Source: Microbacterium sp. LWH7-1.2
GTDB lineage: Bacteria; Actinomycetota; Actinomycetes; Actinomycetales; Microbacteriaceae
Reading direction: 5' to 3'
Assembly: GCF_038397755.1 (NCBI RefSeq)
Contig: NZ_CP151637.1
Coordinates: forward strand, 744,001-808,000
Length of the DNA stretch: 64,000 nucleotides
Every line of letters begins with the position of its first letter. The stretch's first letter is position 1. The notes under the pieces are model-generated. The model saw only the letters and a list, made by a program, of their open reading frames with translations, ran no database searches and was not told the origin of the DNA. Below, piece by piece: positions 57,093-64,000 of the stretch. The position numbers and the translations under genes were made by a program.

Positions 57093-58078
57093 CCGATCGC
57101 CCGGCGACCACGCCCTCGGAGCCCTCCGCGACGGGCGATCCCGAAGCGCACCTGCGCGAAACGCCCCTGCGCGCAGAGCGGCGTCCGGCCGAGCCCGGCC
57201 TCGGCTTCGAGAAGTGGATGGGCTTCCTCTCCTCGTTCGTCGCTCCGCTCACGCTGGTCACCGCACTGCTCTTCTACTTCGGCTATGTCTCGACCCGAGA
57301 GTTCTTCCGGTACTTCGGGGTCGACGTCGACATCATCGGGCTGAGCTCGCAGGAGTTCGTGATGCGAAGCCCCGGCGCCCTCTTCATCCCGGTCATGGTG
57401 CTCACCCTGCTCGCCGCCGCGGCGATCCTGGGCCACCGCGCCCTGCGGAAGTGGCTGCTGACCCGGGAGCGCCCGACGCAGCGCCGGGTGATCGGCATCC
57501 TGGCGTGGACGGGGATCGGCTTCATCCTCGCCGGTCTCGGCCTGGCCTTCCTCGTGCCGTTCGTTCCAGAATGGACGTACGGCCAGCTCCTCACGCCGCT
57601 GTTCCTCGCGATCGGCGCGGGACTCGCCGCCTACGCGTCCGCCACCGTGCGCGCCCTCGACCCTTCGAGCGGTGGGAGAGGCGTGGTCGTGCTGCTCGTC
57701 CTCGTGATGATCGCCGGAACGTTCTGGTCTACCGCGACCATCGCGCAGTGGTGGGGCCTCGGACAGGCGCGCTCCCTCGCCGCCGACCTCACCACGCTTC
57801 CCGCCGTCGTGCTCGACACGCGTGAGCGGCTCTTCCCGGGCAACGACGCGATCACCTTCCAGCAGCTCGGGGACGAAGCATCCGTCGAAGATCCTGCGGC
57901 CGCCCCGCAGACGTTCGGGTACCGCTACTTCGGCCTCCGGCTGCTCGCGCAGGGTGGCGGACGCCTGTACCTCGTGCCGGACTCGTGGTCACCGGATGCC
58001 TCGACCCTCGTGGTGCCGTACGACGACGTCCGGGTGAGATTCCGGTTCGTGCCCGACGCCGATCCGCCGACTCCCTGA
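57089..58078 (+). CDS. Polytopic membrane protein of unknown function
   Basis: A 329-aa protein with a ~45-residue charged N-terminus, then about five hydrophobic helices (near 48-68, 95-117, 134-158, 165-185, 195-215) and an extracytoplasmic C-terminal domain (about 220-329). The FGVDVDIIGLSSQEFVMRS loop between helices 1 and 2 has the look of a conserved functional segment. I do not recognise the family. GTG 57089 overlaps the lipoprotein stop (GTGA). A membrane partner for the preceding lipoprotein is the natural inference. Confidence 0.78.
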   Translation: MTDRPATTPSEPSATGDPEAHLRETPLRAERRPAEPGLGFEKWMGFLSSFVAPLTLVTALLFYFGYVSTREFFRYFGVDVDIIGLSSQEFVMRSPGALFIPVMVLTLLAAAAILGHRALRKWLLTRERPTQRRVIGILAWTGIGFILAGLGLAFLVPFVPEWTYGQLLTPLFLAIGAGLAAYASATVRALDPSSGGRGVVVLLVLVMIAGTFWSTATIAQWWGLGQARSLAADLTTLPAVVLDTRERLFPGNDAITFQQLGDEASVEDPAAAPQTFGYRYFGLRLLAQGGGRLYLVPDSWSPDASTLVVPYDDVRVRFRFVPDADPPTP

Positions 58079-58143
58079 GCATCCTCACCGACGGCGACGC
58101 ATTCGGCGGAATAGATGCGCGGACGCGCGCGGTTGTCCTCAGC

Positions 58144-58824
58144 ATGACGGACGCCATCAAGATCGACGTGTGGAGCGACATCGCCTGCCCCTGGTGCTAC
58201 ATCGGCAAGCGGAATCTCGAGAACGGACTGGCCGCGGCATCCGCCGACGACGACGCCCCGGCCGTGGAGGTGACGTTCCACTCGTTCGAGCTGTCGCCCG
58301 ACACCCCCGTCGACTTCGAAGGCGACGAGCTCGACTTCCTCGCGAAGCACAAGGGCATGCCGCGCACCCAGGTGCAGCAGATGCTCGAGCGCGTCACCGG
58401 CGTCGCCGCCGAAGCCGGCCTGGAGTACCGCTTCGACCTCCTCAAGCACACCAACACCGTGAAGGCCCACGAGCTCCTGCATTTCGCGAAGGAGCAGGGG
58501 CGGCAGCACCAGCTCGCCGAGCGGCTGATGGCCGCGTACTTCACCGAGGGGCGCCACCTCGGTCGCGAGGACGAGCTCGTCGACCTCGCGGCGGATGCGG
58601 GCCTCGACGCCGAAGCCGCACGGCAGGCCCTGCAGAGCGGCCGCTACCTCGACGCGGTGCGGGCCGATCAGGCGCAGGCAGCGGCCTACGGCATCAACGG
58701 GGTGCCCTTCTTCGTGATCGACGGCAAGTACGGCGTGTCGGGGGCGCAGCCGGCCGAGGCCTTCGCGCAGATCGTGCGCCAGGTGTGGTCCGAGCACCGC
58801 GAGCCCGCCGACGTCGACGCCTGA
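58144..58824 (+). CDS. DsbA-family oxidoreductase (FrnE-like)
   Basis: A 226-aa thioredoxin-fold protein of the DsbA/FrnE family. The active-site pair is Cys15-Pro-Trp-Cys18 (SDIACPWCYIG), and the cis-proline loop is GVPFFVIDGKYGVSGAQP. No signal peptide, so unlike DsbA it is cytoplasmic, like FrnE proteins that handle oxidative stress. ATG 58144 gives the normal N-terminus; the open frame begins upstream at 57985. It converges on glutathione peroxidase, with a strong terminator between. Confidence 0.9.
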   Translation: MTDAIKIDVWSDIACPWCYIGKRNLENGLAAASADDDAPAVEVTFHSFELSPDTPVDFEGDELDFLAKHKGMPRTQVQQMLERVTGVAAEAGLEYRFDLLKHTNTVKAHELLHFAKEQGRQHQLAERLMAAYFTEGRHLGREDELVDLAADAGLDAEAARQALQSGRYLDAVRADQAQAAAYGINGVPFFVIDGKYGVSGAQPAEAFAQIVRQVWSEHREPADVDA

Positions 58825-58836
58825 GCCCCGCACGAC

Positions 58837-58870
58837 AACGGGCCCCCGCGATCGATCGCGGGGGCCCGTT
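58837..58870. terminator. Bidirectional terminator, 34-bp perfect palindrome
   Basis: The 34 bases 58837-58870 are fully self-complementary about the central CG at 58853-58854, with AACGGGCCCCC as the outer arm. It lies between the convergent DsbA-like and glutathione peroxidase genes and reads the same for both. Confidence 0.85.
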
Positions 58871-58883
58871 CGGTCGGTCGGGG

Positions 58884-59387
58884 TCAGCGAGGAAGGTTCG
58901 CCTCGATGACCTCGACGATCGCCGGGTCGTCGGGCTTGACGTTCGGACGGAAGCGGTGGATGCCGCCCTCAGGCGTCAGGACGAACTTCTCGAAGTTCCA
59001 GACGATCGGGCCTTTCTTACCCTCGGCGTCGCGTGCCTTCTTCAGTGCCTTGTAGACCGGGGCGGCGCCGGGACCGTTCACCTTGATCTTGTCGAAGACG
59101 GGGAACGTCACCCCCCACGTGACCGAGCAGTACTCGAGGATCTCGTCCATCGACCCCGGCTCCTGACCCATGAACTGGTTGCAGGGAAAGCCCAGGACCG
59201 TGAAGCCGCGGTCGGCGTAGGCACGCTGCAACTGCTCGAGCTGCTCGTACTGCGGGGTCAGGCCGCATTTCGAGGCGACGTTGACCACGAGGACCACCTG
59301 GTCGCCGTACTCCGAGAGGGTGGCCGTGCCGCCGTCGGCGGTGTCGAAGGGGATCTCGCGCAAGTCGGTGAGCGTGGCCTTGGTCAT
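58884..59387 (-). CDS. Glutathione peroxidase-family protein (cysteine type)
   Basis: A 167-aa thiol peroxidase of the GPx family. The peroxidatic residue is Cys41 in NVASKCGLTPQYEQL, not selenocysteine; the tetrad partners are in GFPCNQFMGQEPG (Gln) and IVWNFEKF (Trp, Asn). In actinobacteria, which lack glutathione, these enzymes are generally assumed to use thioredoxin. The ATG is 6 nt after a TAGCCT box. Confidence 0.93.
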   Translation of the reverse strand: MTKATLTDLREIPFDTADGGTATLSEYGDQVVLVVNVASKCGLTPQYEQLEQLQRAYADRGFTVLGFPCNQFMGQEPGSMDEILEYCSVTWGVTFPVFDKIKVNGPGAAPVYKALKKARDAEGKKGPIVWNFEKFVLTPEGGIHRFRPNVKPDDPAIVEVIEANLPR

Positions 59388-59393
59388 CGTCCC

Positions 59394-59399
59394 AGGCTA
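59394..59399 (-). promoter_or_regulatory. Leaderless -10 box of the glutathione peroxidase gene
   Basis: TAGCCT on the minus strand, 6 nt before the ATG at 59387. Confidence 0.5.
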
Positions 59400-59463
59400 A
59401 GCCCTCTGCACAGGGGCGCGGCCGTTCAGCCAAGGAACGGATTCCTGTAAGAGAATGGAACGC

Positions 59464-60630
59464 GTGACGACTGCCCTCGCCCCCGCGCCGACGCTGCGCA
59501 TCGGGCCCATCGAACTCGACGCCCCCGTGGTGCTCGCGCCGATGGCGGGCATCACCAACACGGCTTTCCGGCGCCTCTGCCGCGAATACGGAGCCGGTCT
59601 TTACGTCAGCGAGATGATCACGACGCGCGCCCTTGTGGAGCGCAACGCGACGACGATGCGCCTGATCACGCACCACGAGTCCGAAACCCCCCGCTCGATC
59701 CAGCTGTACGGCGTCGACCCGGCCACCACCGAGGCGGCCGTGCGCCTCCTCGTCGAGGAGGATCGCGCCGATCACATAGATCTGAATTTCGGATGCCCCG
59801 TCCCCAAGGTCACCCGCAAGGGCGGGGGAGCGGCGCTGCCCTGGAAGCTGGGCCTGTTCCGCGAGATCGTGAGGCGCGCGGCGCGCGCTGCCGGCGACAT
59901 CCCCCTCACGGTCAAGATGCGCAAGGGCATCGACGCCGACCACCTCACCTACCTCGATGCGGGCCGCATCGCCGAGGACGCCGGCGTGGCCGCCGTCGCC
60001 CTGCACGCGCGCACCGCGTCGGAGTTCTACTCGGGCGAGGCGGACTGGTCGTCGATCGCGAAGCTCAAGGAAGCCGTCACCAGCGTCCCCGTGCTCGGCA
60101 ACGGCGACATCTGGTCGGCCGACGACGCCGTGCGCATGATCGACGAGACCGGCTGCGACGGCGTCGTCGTCGGGCGCGGATGCCTCGGGCGTCCCTGGTT
60201 GTTCGGTGACCTCGCCCGTGCGCTCGGCGGCCCCGGTGCCGCACCGGCTGAGCCGGTCGACGCGACCCTCGGCTTCGTCTCCCGCGCGTTCCGCCGGCAC
60301 GCGGAGCTGCTCGTGGAGTTCCTCGAGGACGAGGACCGCGGCTGCCGCGACATCCGCAAGCACGTCGCGTGGTACTTCAAGGGCTACCCGGTCGGCGGGG
60401 AGCTCCGCGCGAGCCTGGCGACCGCGTCGAGTCTCGCCGAGATCGACGATCTCCTCGCGACCCTCGACGCCGACGCCCCGTATCCGGGCGCGGCGGCGGA
60501 GGGCCAGCGCGGGCGCGCCGGCACGCCGAAGCGCCCCGCTCTGCCCGACCGCTGGCTCGAGTCGCGCGAGCTCAGCGCCGAGGCCACGACCGCGATCGCC
60601 GAAGCGGAACTCGACCACAGTGGCGGCTGA
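59464..60630 (+). CDS. dusB: tRNA-dihydrouridine synthase B
   Basis: FMN-dependent enzyme reducing uridine to dihydrouridine in tRNA D-loops. The 388-aa protein has the APMAGITNTAFRRLCREYGAGL opening (about 25-46), the catalytic Cys111 in NFGCPVPKVTRKGGGAAL, and VLGNGDIWSADDA with VVGRGCLGRPWLF for FMN. I chose GTG 59464; ATG 59455 would add three residues. GAGAAT at 59451-59456 would give a near-leaderless start at the GTG. The start of dgt lies inside its 3' end. Confidence 0.94.
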   Translation: MTTALAPAPTLRIGPIELDAPVVLAPMAGITNTAFRRLCREYGAGLYVSEMITTRALVERNATTMRLITHHESETPRSIQLYGVDPATTEAAVRLLVEEDRADHIDLNFGCPVPKVTRKGGGAALPWKLGLFREIVRRAARAAGDIPLTVKMRKGIDADHLTYLDAGRIAEDAGVAAVALHARTASEFYSGEADWSSIAKLKEAVTSVPVLGNGDIWSADDAVRMIDETGCDGVVVGRGCLGRPWLFGDLARALGGPGAAPAEPVDATLGFVSRAFRRHAELLVEFLEDEDRGCRDIRKHVAWYFKGYPVGGELRASLATASSLAEIDDLLATLDADAPYPGAAAEGQRGRAGTPKRPALPDRWLESRELSAEATTAIAEAELDHSGG

Positions 60631-61978
60631 CCTGGCCGGCACGTCGGAGCGCCCGGTGGGGTACGACGACGCCGACGCCGCCCGCTTCCACGCCGAACGC
60701 CACCGCTCGCAGCGCGGCGACTTCGCCCGCGACCGCGCCCGTGTGCTGCACTCCGCGGCTCTGCGACGCCTCGCCGCGAAGACGCAGGTGCTGAGCCCCG
60801 CGAGTCCCGCCGACTTCGCGCGCAACCGCCTCACCCACTCGCTGGAGGTCGCCCAGGTCGGCCGCGAGCTGGCGACCGCTCTCGACCTCGCCGCCGACGT
60901 CGTCGACACGGCCTGCCTCAGCCACGACCTCGGGCACCCGCCCTTCGGCCACAACGGCGAACGCGCACTGAATGAGTGGGCCGAGGACGTCGGCGGCTTC
61001 GAGGGCAACGCGCAGACCCTGCGCATCCTCACGCGGCTCGAGCCGAAGGTGGTCGACACCGACGGGCGCAGCTTCGGTCTGAACCTCACCCGCGCGAGCC
61101 TCGACGCCTCGTGCAAGTACCCGTGGACCGCCGATCACCCCCTGCCCGACCCGGGCGGCCGGCTCAAGTTCGGCGTCTACCCCGAAGACGAAGAGGTGTT
61201 CCGCTGGATCCGCGCCGGTGCGCCGGGCCGGCTCCGCTGCATCGAGGCCGAGGTCATGGACCTCTCCGACGACATCGCCTACTCGGTCCACGACTTCGAG
61301 GACGCGATCGTCAACGGCTACCTCGACCCGGCGCGCCTGGTCGATCCGCGCGAGCACGAGTGGCTCCTCACCGCGATCCAGTCCTGGGTGGGTTTCGACT
61401 TCGCCCGTGACGAGCTCGAGGACGCGCTGTTCCGGCTCACCCGCATGCCCGAGTGGATCGACGCCTTCGACGGCACCCGTGCCGCGCTCGCGCGCCTCAA
61501 GAACCTCACCTCAGACCTCATCGGCCGCTTCGCGCGCGCCGCGACGACGGCTACGCGCGAGTCGTACCCGACGTCCGTGCTCACGCGCTATCGCGGCCAC
61601 CTCATCGTGCCCCGCATCGTCGAGGCCGAGATGGCAGTGCTCAAGGGCATCATCGGTGCCGCAGTCGTGTCGATCGAAGGACGCAAGGACCTCTACAAGG
61701 AGCAGCGCCGCCTCCTCAAGCGCCTCGCCACCGCTCTGTGGGAGCGCCCCGGCGCCCTCGACGCGCTGCACGCGGAGGACTTCGCGGCGGCCGAGACGGA
61801 TGCTGCGCGCCGCCGCGTCGTCGTCGACCAGGTCGCCAGTCTCACCGACCAGCTCGCGATCGCGTGGCACGGGTCGCTCGTCGAGCCGGTGGACGCCGCA
61901 TCCGTCGGCGTGTGGGCACCGGGCGCACGCCCCATGGACACGGCTTCCCGCGCGTTCCGCGCTTCCGAGGCGCGCTGA
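60620..61978 (+). CDS. dgt: dNTP triphosphohydrolase (Dgt-like)
   Basis: HD-domain enzyme that splits dGTP or other dNTPs to nucleoside and triphosphate. The 452-aa protein has the metal-binding set RNRLTHSLEVAQ (His), CLSHDLGHPPFGHNGE (His-Asp) and DLSDDIAYSVHDFEDA (Asp). Sequence fits the Dgt-like type-2 subfamily common in actinobacteria. GTG 60620 overlaps dusB by 11 bases. Its stop shares one base with the ATG of dnaG. Confidence 0.92.
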   Translation: MAADLAGTSERPVGYDDADAARFHAERHRSQRGDFARDRARVLHSAALRRLAAKTQVLSPASPADFARNRLTHSLEVAQVGRELATALDLAADVVDTACLSHDLGHPPFGHNGERALNEWAEDVGGFEGNAQTLRILTRLEPKVVDTDGRSFGLNLTRASLDASCKYPWTADHPLPDPGGRLKFGVYPEDEEVFRWIRAGAPGRLRCIEAEVMDLSDDIAYSVHDFEDAIVNGYLDPARLVDPREHEWLLTAIQSWVGFDFARDELEDALFRLTRMPEWIDAFDGTRAALARLKNLTSDLIGRFARAATTATRESYPTSVLTRYRGHLIVPRIVEAEMAVLKGIIGAAVVSIEGRKDLYKEQRRLLKRLATALWERPGALDALHAEDFAAAETDAARRRVVVDQVASLTDQLAIAWHGSLVEPVDAASVGVWAPGARPMDTASRAFRASEAR

Positions 61979-63843
61979 TGGCGGGGCGCATCCGCCAGGC
62001 GGACGTCGACGAGGTCAAGGCGCGCACGAACATCGCCGACATCATCGGCGAGCGGGTCGCGCTCAAGTCCGCCGGTGTCGGCTCGATGAAGGGGCTCTGC
62101 CCGTTCCACGACGAACGCAGTCCGAGCTTCAACGTGCGCCCGCAGGCCGGCTTCTACCACTGCTTCGGCTGCGGCGAGTCCGGTGACGTGTACTCGTTCC
62201 TGCGCGCGATGGACCACGTGACCTTCACCGAGGCCGTCGAACGGCTGGCGGGCCGCATCGGCTACGCGCTGCACTATGAGGACGGTGGCGCCGCCCCTGA
62301 GCACACCGGCCGCGCGCGCCTGTACGCCGCGAACGCGGCGGCCGCGGAGTTCTTCCGCTCGCAGCTCATGGCGCCTGAGGCGGACATCGCGCGACGCTTC
62401 CTCGGTGAGCGCGGCTTCGACGCGGGCGCTGCGGCCCACTTCGGCGTCGGGTTCGCCCCCAAGGGCTGGGAGGGAATGACCAAGGCGCTGCGCGCCAAGG
62501 GGTTCACCGACGAGGAGCTCTCGTCCGCCGGCCTCGTGTCGCAGGGGCAGCGCGGCGTCTACGACCGCTTCCGTGGCCGCGTGGTCTGGCCGATCCGCGA
62601 TGTCACCGGGCAGGTGATCGGGTTCGGCGCGCGCAGACTGTTCGACGACGACAACGGCCCCAAGTACCTGAACACGCCTGAGACGACGATCTACAAGAAG
62701 GCGCAGGTGCTCTACGGCCTCGACCTCGCCAAGCGCGAGGTCTCCCGCCAGCACCAGGTGGTCGTGGTCGAGGGCTACACCGACGTGATGGCATGCCACC
62801 TGGCAGGCGTCACGACCGCGATCGCGACATGCGGCACCGCGTTCGGATCCGACCACATCACGGTGCTCCGGCGCGTGATGGGAGACGACTCCACGTCCGG
62901 CGAGGTCGTCTTCACCTTCGACCCGGATGCCGCGGGGCAGAAGGCGGCGCTGCGCGCCTTCGCCGATGCCAAGCGATTCAACGCGCAGACGTATGTCGCC
63001 ACCGGTCCGGAAGGGCTCGATCCGTGCGACCTGCGCCTCGCCCGTGGCGATGGCGCCGTGCGCGCGCTGCTCGAGACGAAGGTGCCCATGGTCGAGTTCG
63101 TGCTCGATCAGCGCATCTCGGGCTACGACCTGCGAAGCGTCGAAGGGCGGGTCGGCGCGCTGCGGACGGCGGCTCCGGTGGTCGCCGAGCTGCGCGACCC
63201 GCTCCTGCAGCCCGAGTACGTGCGTGTGCTCGCCCGACGACTCGGCATGGACACCGAGGACGTCCGCCGGGAGGTCGAGCGTGCGGGCCGGAGCAACGGG
63301 GGCGGCCGACGCGACGCCGCGCCCGGCACGTCCGAGCCGGCCGAGCCGCCGGTGGTCGACGGCGCCCTGCGCGTCACGCTCGGGACCCTTCCGCGCACGC
63401 CCGACGTCGGGATCGAGCGCGACGCGCTGATGGGTGTGCTGCAGTTCGGCCACCGCATGGACCCGTCACTGGTCGCTCGCGCGCTCGACCTGCCGTTCCG
63501 GCATCCGGCTCTGGACGCCGTGCGCGTCGCCGTGCGCGACGCTCCGGGGATGCAGCGCCCCGGTTGGGCGGTGGATGCCGTCGCCACCGTCCGCGAGCCC
63601 TACCGGTCGCTCGCCGCGGAGCTTCTCGCCGCCGACTTCCCCGCTCTGAGCGACGATGAGGCGGTCTCCTCGGCGAGCGACCTCGCACGCCGCCTGGTGA
63701 TGCGCGGATTCGACCGCGAGAAGGCGGAGCTGCTCGGAGCGATCCAGCGGGTGCCCGCGGACTCCGAAGAGGGCCGCACGATCCGGCTGCGCCTGCGGGA
63801 GCTCGACGCCCAGCGACAGGCGCTGGCCGACGAGGGATCCTGA
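61978..63843 (+). CDS. dnaG: DNA primase
   Basis: Makes RNA primers for replication. The 621-aa protein has the CHC2 zinc finger (Cys41, His44, Cys62, Cys65 in CPFHDERSPSF and HCFGCGESGD), the RNA polymerase core with FRGRVVWPIRD, and the TOPRIM motifs EGYTDVMA and FDPDAAG. The C-terminal helicase-binding domain is at about 480-621 after a Gly/Ser linker. ATG 61978. The dusB-dgt-dnaG order is typical of actinobacteria. Confidence 0.97.
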   Translation: MAGRIRQADVDEVKARTNIADIIGERVALKSAGVGSMKGLCPFHDERSPSFNVRPQAGFYHCFGCGESGDVYSFLRAMDHVTFTEAVERLAGRIGYALHYEDGGAAPEHTGRARLYAANAAAAEFFRSQLMAPEADIARRFLGERGFDAGAAAHFGVGFAPKGWEGMTKALRAKGFTDEELSSAGLVSQGQRGVYDRFRGRVVWPIRDVTGQVIGFGARRLFDDDNGPKYLNTPETTIYKKAQVLYGLDLAKREVSRQHQVVVVEGYTDVMACHLAGVTTAIATCGTAFGSDHITVLRRVMGDDSTSGEVVFTFDPDAAGQKAALRAFADAKRFNAQTYVATGPEGLDPCDLRLARGDGAVRALLETKVPMVEFVLDQRISGYDLRSVEGRVGALRTAAPVVAELRDPLLQPEYVRVLARRLGMDTEDVRREVERAGRSNGGGRRDAAPGTSEPAEPPVVDGALRVTLGTLPRTPDVGIERDALMGVLQFGHRMDPSLVARALDLPFRHPALDAVRVAVRDAPGMQRPGWAVDAVATVREPYRSLAAELLAADFPALSDDEAVSSASDLARRLVMRGFDREKAELLGAIQRVPADSEEGRTIRLRLRELDAQRQALADEGS

Positions 63844-63893
63844 TCTGATCCCGTCGGCTGGCGTCGGCGCCGGCCGCAGGGCAGGATGAGGAC

Positions 63894-64000
63894 ATGGCTC
63901 CTCGACGAGACGCGGATGTCGCGATCGACTGTTCCGATCTGTCGATCGCCCGCTCCGGGCGCGGGGGTTCAGCCCAGCGCGTCGTCGACGGCGTCTCGTT
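63894..64000 (+). CDS. Start of a probable ABC transporter ATP-binding protein (3' end missing)
   Basis: Thirty-five codons are visible before the window ends. After MAPRRDADVAIDCSD comes LSIARSGRGGSAQRVVDGVS, which resembles the beta-strand region just before the Walker A loop of ABC ATPases (LSIAR...VVDGVSF). AGGATGAGGAC lies just upstream of the ATG as a ribosome-binding site. The Walker A motif itself is beyond the end, so the call is tentative. Confidence 0.5.
   Translation, partial: MAPRRDADVAIDCSDLSIARSGRGGSAQRVVDGVS

Noticed and set aside
58884..59387. Selenocysteine-type glutathione peroxidase
   Set aside because: The active-site codon is TGC (cysteine), with no in-frame TGA.

Overview
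The window is about 64 kb of a high-GC actinobacterial chromosome, most likely Microbacterium or a close relative in Microbacteriaceae. This is inferred from gene order (obg-proB-proA-nadD-rsfS; hrcA-dnaJ-rsmE-hinT-phoH-ybeY-corC-era; recO-uppS; dusB-dgt-dnaG), frequent GTG starts and very high third-position GC. No 16S gene is present, so the genus is an inference. I see no insertion sequence, phage gene, integrase, CRISPR array or rRNA.

Layout. 1-5775: end of obg, proline biosynthesis (proB, proA), a small membrane protein, nadD, a Pro/Ala-rich anchored protein, rsfS and tRNA-Ala(GGC). 5803-18990: a more accessory block. A minus-strand operon holds a cysteine-containing ArsR-like regulator, transaldolase, a membrane protein and a GH15 enzyme. 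It is followed by a carbohydrate island (GH27, GH29 and a 43-codon remnant of a GH43 enzyme, behind a promoter flanked by two LacI-type operators). Then come a VanY-like carboxypeptidase divergent from a two-component system, a VOC protein, a PQQ-type sugar dehydrogenase lipoprotein and a zinc-ribbon metallopeptidase. 18991-26677: AidB-like acyl-CoA dehydrogenase, GH3 hexosaminidase, a putative DNA glycosylase, SRAP, an APP1-type phosphatase, DedA and PabB. 26757-33874: leuS, comEA-comEC, holA and rpsT. 34109-38611: GH1 beta-glucosidase with an MFS carrier, a hydrolase and an aminotransferase. 38669-50055: lepA, DUF1990, hemW, CIRCE-hrcA-dnaJ, rsmE, hinT, phoH-ybeY-corC-era. 50062-64000: a lipoprotein, leuA with a leucine leader peptide, a TRIC channel, MarR, recO-uppS, a lipoprotein/membrane-protein pair, a DsbA-like protein, glutathione peroxidase, dusB-dgt-dnaG and the start of a probable ABC ATPase.

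How the genes work together. The conserved blocks serve translation and ribosome maturation (rsfS, lepA, era, ybeY, rsmE, dusB, leuS, rpsT), replication and repair (holA, dnaG, dgt, recO, SRAP) and amino-acid synthesis (proBA, leuA). The accessory blocks are dominated by glycan and sugar use: GH15, GH27, GH29, GH43 remnant, GH3, GH1 and sugar dehydrogenase.

Two window-wide signals stand out. About 18 genes have a -10 hexamer of type TAnnnT (once GATAAT) placed 6 or 7 nt before the start codon, which predicts leaderless mRNAs and fixes several start sites. The hexamer GCATCC/GGATGC recurs in both orientations and is reached through particular synonymous codon choices. The most unusual local findings are the GH43 remnant ahead of the fucosidase gene, the cysteine-containing regulator of the transaldolase operon, the short leucine attenuator before leuA, and an internal repeat in the membrane protein between nadD and rsfS.
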